This document shows, in pieces, positions 5,221 through 6,398 of a stretch of 6,398 bases of DNA; within the stretch, counting starts at the first letter, position 1, and every line of letters starts with the position of its first letter. Origin of the DNA: an uncultured Clostridia bacterium. GTDB lineage: Bacteria; Bacillota; Clostridia; RUG12999. The stretch covers positions 1 through 6,398 of the forward strand of contig CATIYX010000217.1 in assembly GCA_949739095.1 (NCBI GenBank). Direction: 5' to 3'. The notes beneath the pieces are model-generated. The model worked only from the letters and a program-made list of their open reading frames with translations, made no database searches and was not told the origin of the DNA. The position numbers and the translations under genes are program-made.

Positions 5221-5277
5221 TTGGTACTAAATGTTGGTAAGAACCAAAAGATATTGTTTTTTTAACCAATACTTGGT
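5221..5277. promoter_or_regulatory. TTGGT/ACCAA repeat cluster, candidate operator
   Basis: Five copies of TTGGT or its complement lie within 57 bases: TTGGT at 5221-5225 and 5234-5238, ACCAA at 5243-5247 and 5265-5269, TTGGT at 5273-5277. They form the inverted pairs TTGGT-AAGA-ACCAA and ACCAA-TAC-TTGGT. The position between two divergent genes, one of them a DNA-binding protein, fits an operator; binding is not shown. Confidence 0.4.
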
Positions 5278-5450
5278 CTCATATACTATACTATTAAATT
5301 CGTTCTTTGTCAACAATAAAATTGAACTTTTGTCAAAAAAGAATAAAAAAAGAAGGATGTCGAAATTGGTGATTTTTAGAATTGACAGGCAATTACTATA
5401 GAAAAAATGGGAATAAAATTTATATAATGCACAAAAAACGAATAAAAGTA

Positions 5451-5510
5451 TTGACAAATGATATCTTTAAGTGTAACATATAATTTGACAAAAATACAGA
5501 ATATTTGACA
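5451..5510 (+). promoter_or_regulatory. Probable promoter zone of the gene at 5551
   Basis: TTGACA occurs three times in the coding direction (5451-5456, 5485-5490, 5505-5510). The best pairing is 5451-5456 with TAACAT (5474-5479) over a 17-base spacer. The better -10 TATAAT (5479-5484) would need a 22-base spacer. No ideal sigma-A promoter is present, so activation by a regulator is plausible. A TGTCGAA box lies upstream at 5358-5364. Confidence 0.4.
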
Positions 5511-5550
5511 TTTGATTTTAAAAAATGTGAATTTATGCGAGGGGATAATG

Positions 5551-6398
5551 ATGTATTCACCAAAGTTATATGATGTTAAAAAAATTCCATATCAGCGGTT
5601 GAAACAGTTCGGTTTTCAATTGGAAGAGGATAGAGAACAATCTTATATGGTAAGTCAGCAGGATAATATGTTATTTCGGCAAATACGCCTTATCACACAA
5701 GATGATGGAGACACGAATCCCTATATTGTATTTGTAGACTGCAAAAACGCTAAGAATGACCCGGAAGGGTTACATATGCTTATTCAAAATGGCTTTTATA
5801 TTGGTGGACGGCATTTTAAAATCAGCGAGAGTTCTGCGTCCATGACAAGAAATGGTATTTTGAGTTTTGTTGACAGTGAAATTTATGATGAACTGAATCG
5901 GCGTGTATCTATGGGATGTGACATAAAACAAACTGTGTTGTCCAAATGGTATGCCTACCGTGGATTAATGCTGAGCGCGTGCCATTTGCTGCCAGAGTGG
6001 AAGCCGAAAGTAATTGTTGTTTCAGATTATATGCAGACGCTACCGCGGCAGAAAATTAAAAGTGTTTATGATAAAGAAATTGCATTTATTGACAAGGAAG
6101 GCAGGGAAAGAACATGGTGCCAAAAGGACATACGAGAAAACTGTGCAGATATCACAGTGAATACATTTGACGGCTGTGGCGTTCATCATCCTGCTATTAC
6201 AGAGGTTCTGCAAAACAAGTTGCATACAGACCACAGACCGACAACGGTTTTGTGGCGCGCGCCATTCATAAAAGGTGTGACACATGAAATGGATTATACG
6301 GTTTTTTGGCAGGAACGCGGCGTTACAAAAATTAGTGACATTTGGGGCGTGGCGCATGACGTCAGAGAACCGATGATTATTTTAACGGAGAGTATGTA
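5551..6398 (+). CDS. Probable YonO/QDE-1-like two-barrel RNA polymerase, N-terminal part (3' end outside window)
   Basis: The frame stays open for 282 codons to the window edge. GAGGGG (5539-5544) is 6 bases before ATG 5551; ATG 5548 is the alternative, and TGA at 5506-5508 bounds the frame. No signal peptide or membrane segment is seen. Motifs in order: GILSFVDSEIYDELNRRVSMG about 103-123, SKWYAYRGLMLSA 131-143, FDGCGVHHPAI 206-216, LWRAPFIKGV 234-243, IILTESM 276-282. A DGxG motif followed by an 'R-x-P-[FY]-x-K-G' strand and a '[IL]-L-T-x-S-M' strand resembles, from memory, the first half of eukaryotic RDR/QDE-1 polymerases and their phage and Firmicute relatives such as YonO of SPbeta. Those have the lysine-bearing barrel first and DxDGD in the second barrel, which would lie downstream here. 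YonO is a DNA-dependent polymerase for phage late genes. The assignment rests on recalled motifs; an unrelated phage protein remains possible. Confidence 0.5.
   Translation, partial: MYSPKLYDVKKIPYQRLKQFGFQLEEDREQSYMVSQQDNMLFRQIRLITQDDGDTNPYIVFVDCKNAKNDPEGLHMLIQNGFYIGGRHFKISESSASMTRNGILSFVDSEIYDELNRRVSMGCDIKQTVLSKWYAYRGLMLSACHLLPEWKPKVIVVSDYMQTLPRQKIKSVYDKEIAFIDKEGRERTWCQKDIRENCADITVNTFDGCGVHHPAITEVLQNKLHTDHRPTTVLWRAPFIKGVTHEMDYTVFWQERGVTKISDIWGVAHDVREPMIILTESM

Noticed and set aside
5227..5457. 76-codon minus-strand frame in the divergent control region
   Set aside because: Leu/Phe/Ser-rich translation of A-rich DNA, no ribosome binding site, and it covers the promoter elements.
6040..6357. 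105-codon minus-strand frame
   Set aside because: It is the shadow of the long plus-strand polymerase-like gene, which is open from 5551 to the window edge and has a good ribosome binding site.

Overview
The window looks like accessory, phage-related DNA from a spore-forming clostridial Firmicute. The signs are Gram-positive ribosome binding sites, sigma-A promoters with extended -10 elements, perfect Spo0A-box 7-mers (TTCGACA/TGTCGAA), secreted stalk-domain proteins with Thr/Pro linkers, and AT-rich DNA carrying GC-richer gene segments. Genus cannot be set from the sequence, and no integrase, lysin, holin, transposase, tRNA or rRNA is visible.

Left part (1-3808): two related modules. Each has a phage tail tip/fibre-like structural gene and a small secreted protein with a copper-amine-oxidase-type stalk domain, a Thr/Pro linker and a related C-terminal domain. 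Module 1 (tail gene 1-1281, stalk gene 1351-2022) is collinear and ends at a strong terminator. Its stalk gene has its own promoter, whose -35 overlaps the tail gene stop codon. Module 2 has a tail gene lacking its 5' part (2225-3148) and a convergent stalk gene (3188-3808, minus), separated by a shared hairpin. The two tail genes are 93% identical over a 161-nt block and then diverge, as in recombining tail-tip cassettes.

Middle part (3840-4820): about 1 kb with no credible gene. It holds divergent promoters, a cluster of TTCGACA boxes, a leader motif also found before module 2, a tiny ORF, and a GC-richer patch able to form a hairpin. It may be regulatory DNA or the remains of a lost third module.

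Right part (4820-6398): a minus-strand single-domain PucR-type HTH protein (4859-5095) with a strong terminator, a roughly 450-bp divergent control region with TTGGT/ACCAA repeats, and the first 282 codons of a plus-strand gene that runs off the window. That protein resembles, from remembered motifs, the front part of YonO/QDE-1-like single-chain two-barrel RNA polymerases; its catalytic DxDGD motif would lie outside the window.

A working model, as inference, is a prophage or phage-tail-like particle locus with exchangeable tip modules, next to a control module with a small DNA-binding protein and possibly a phage-type RNA polymerase.
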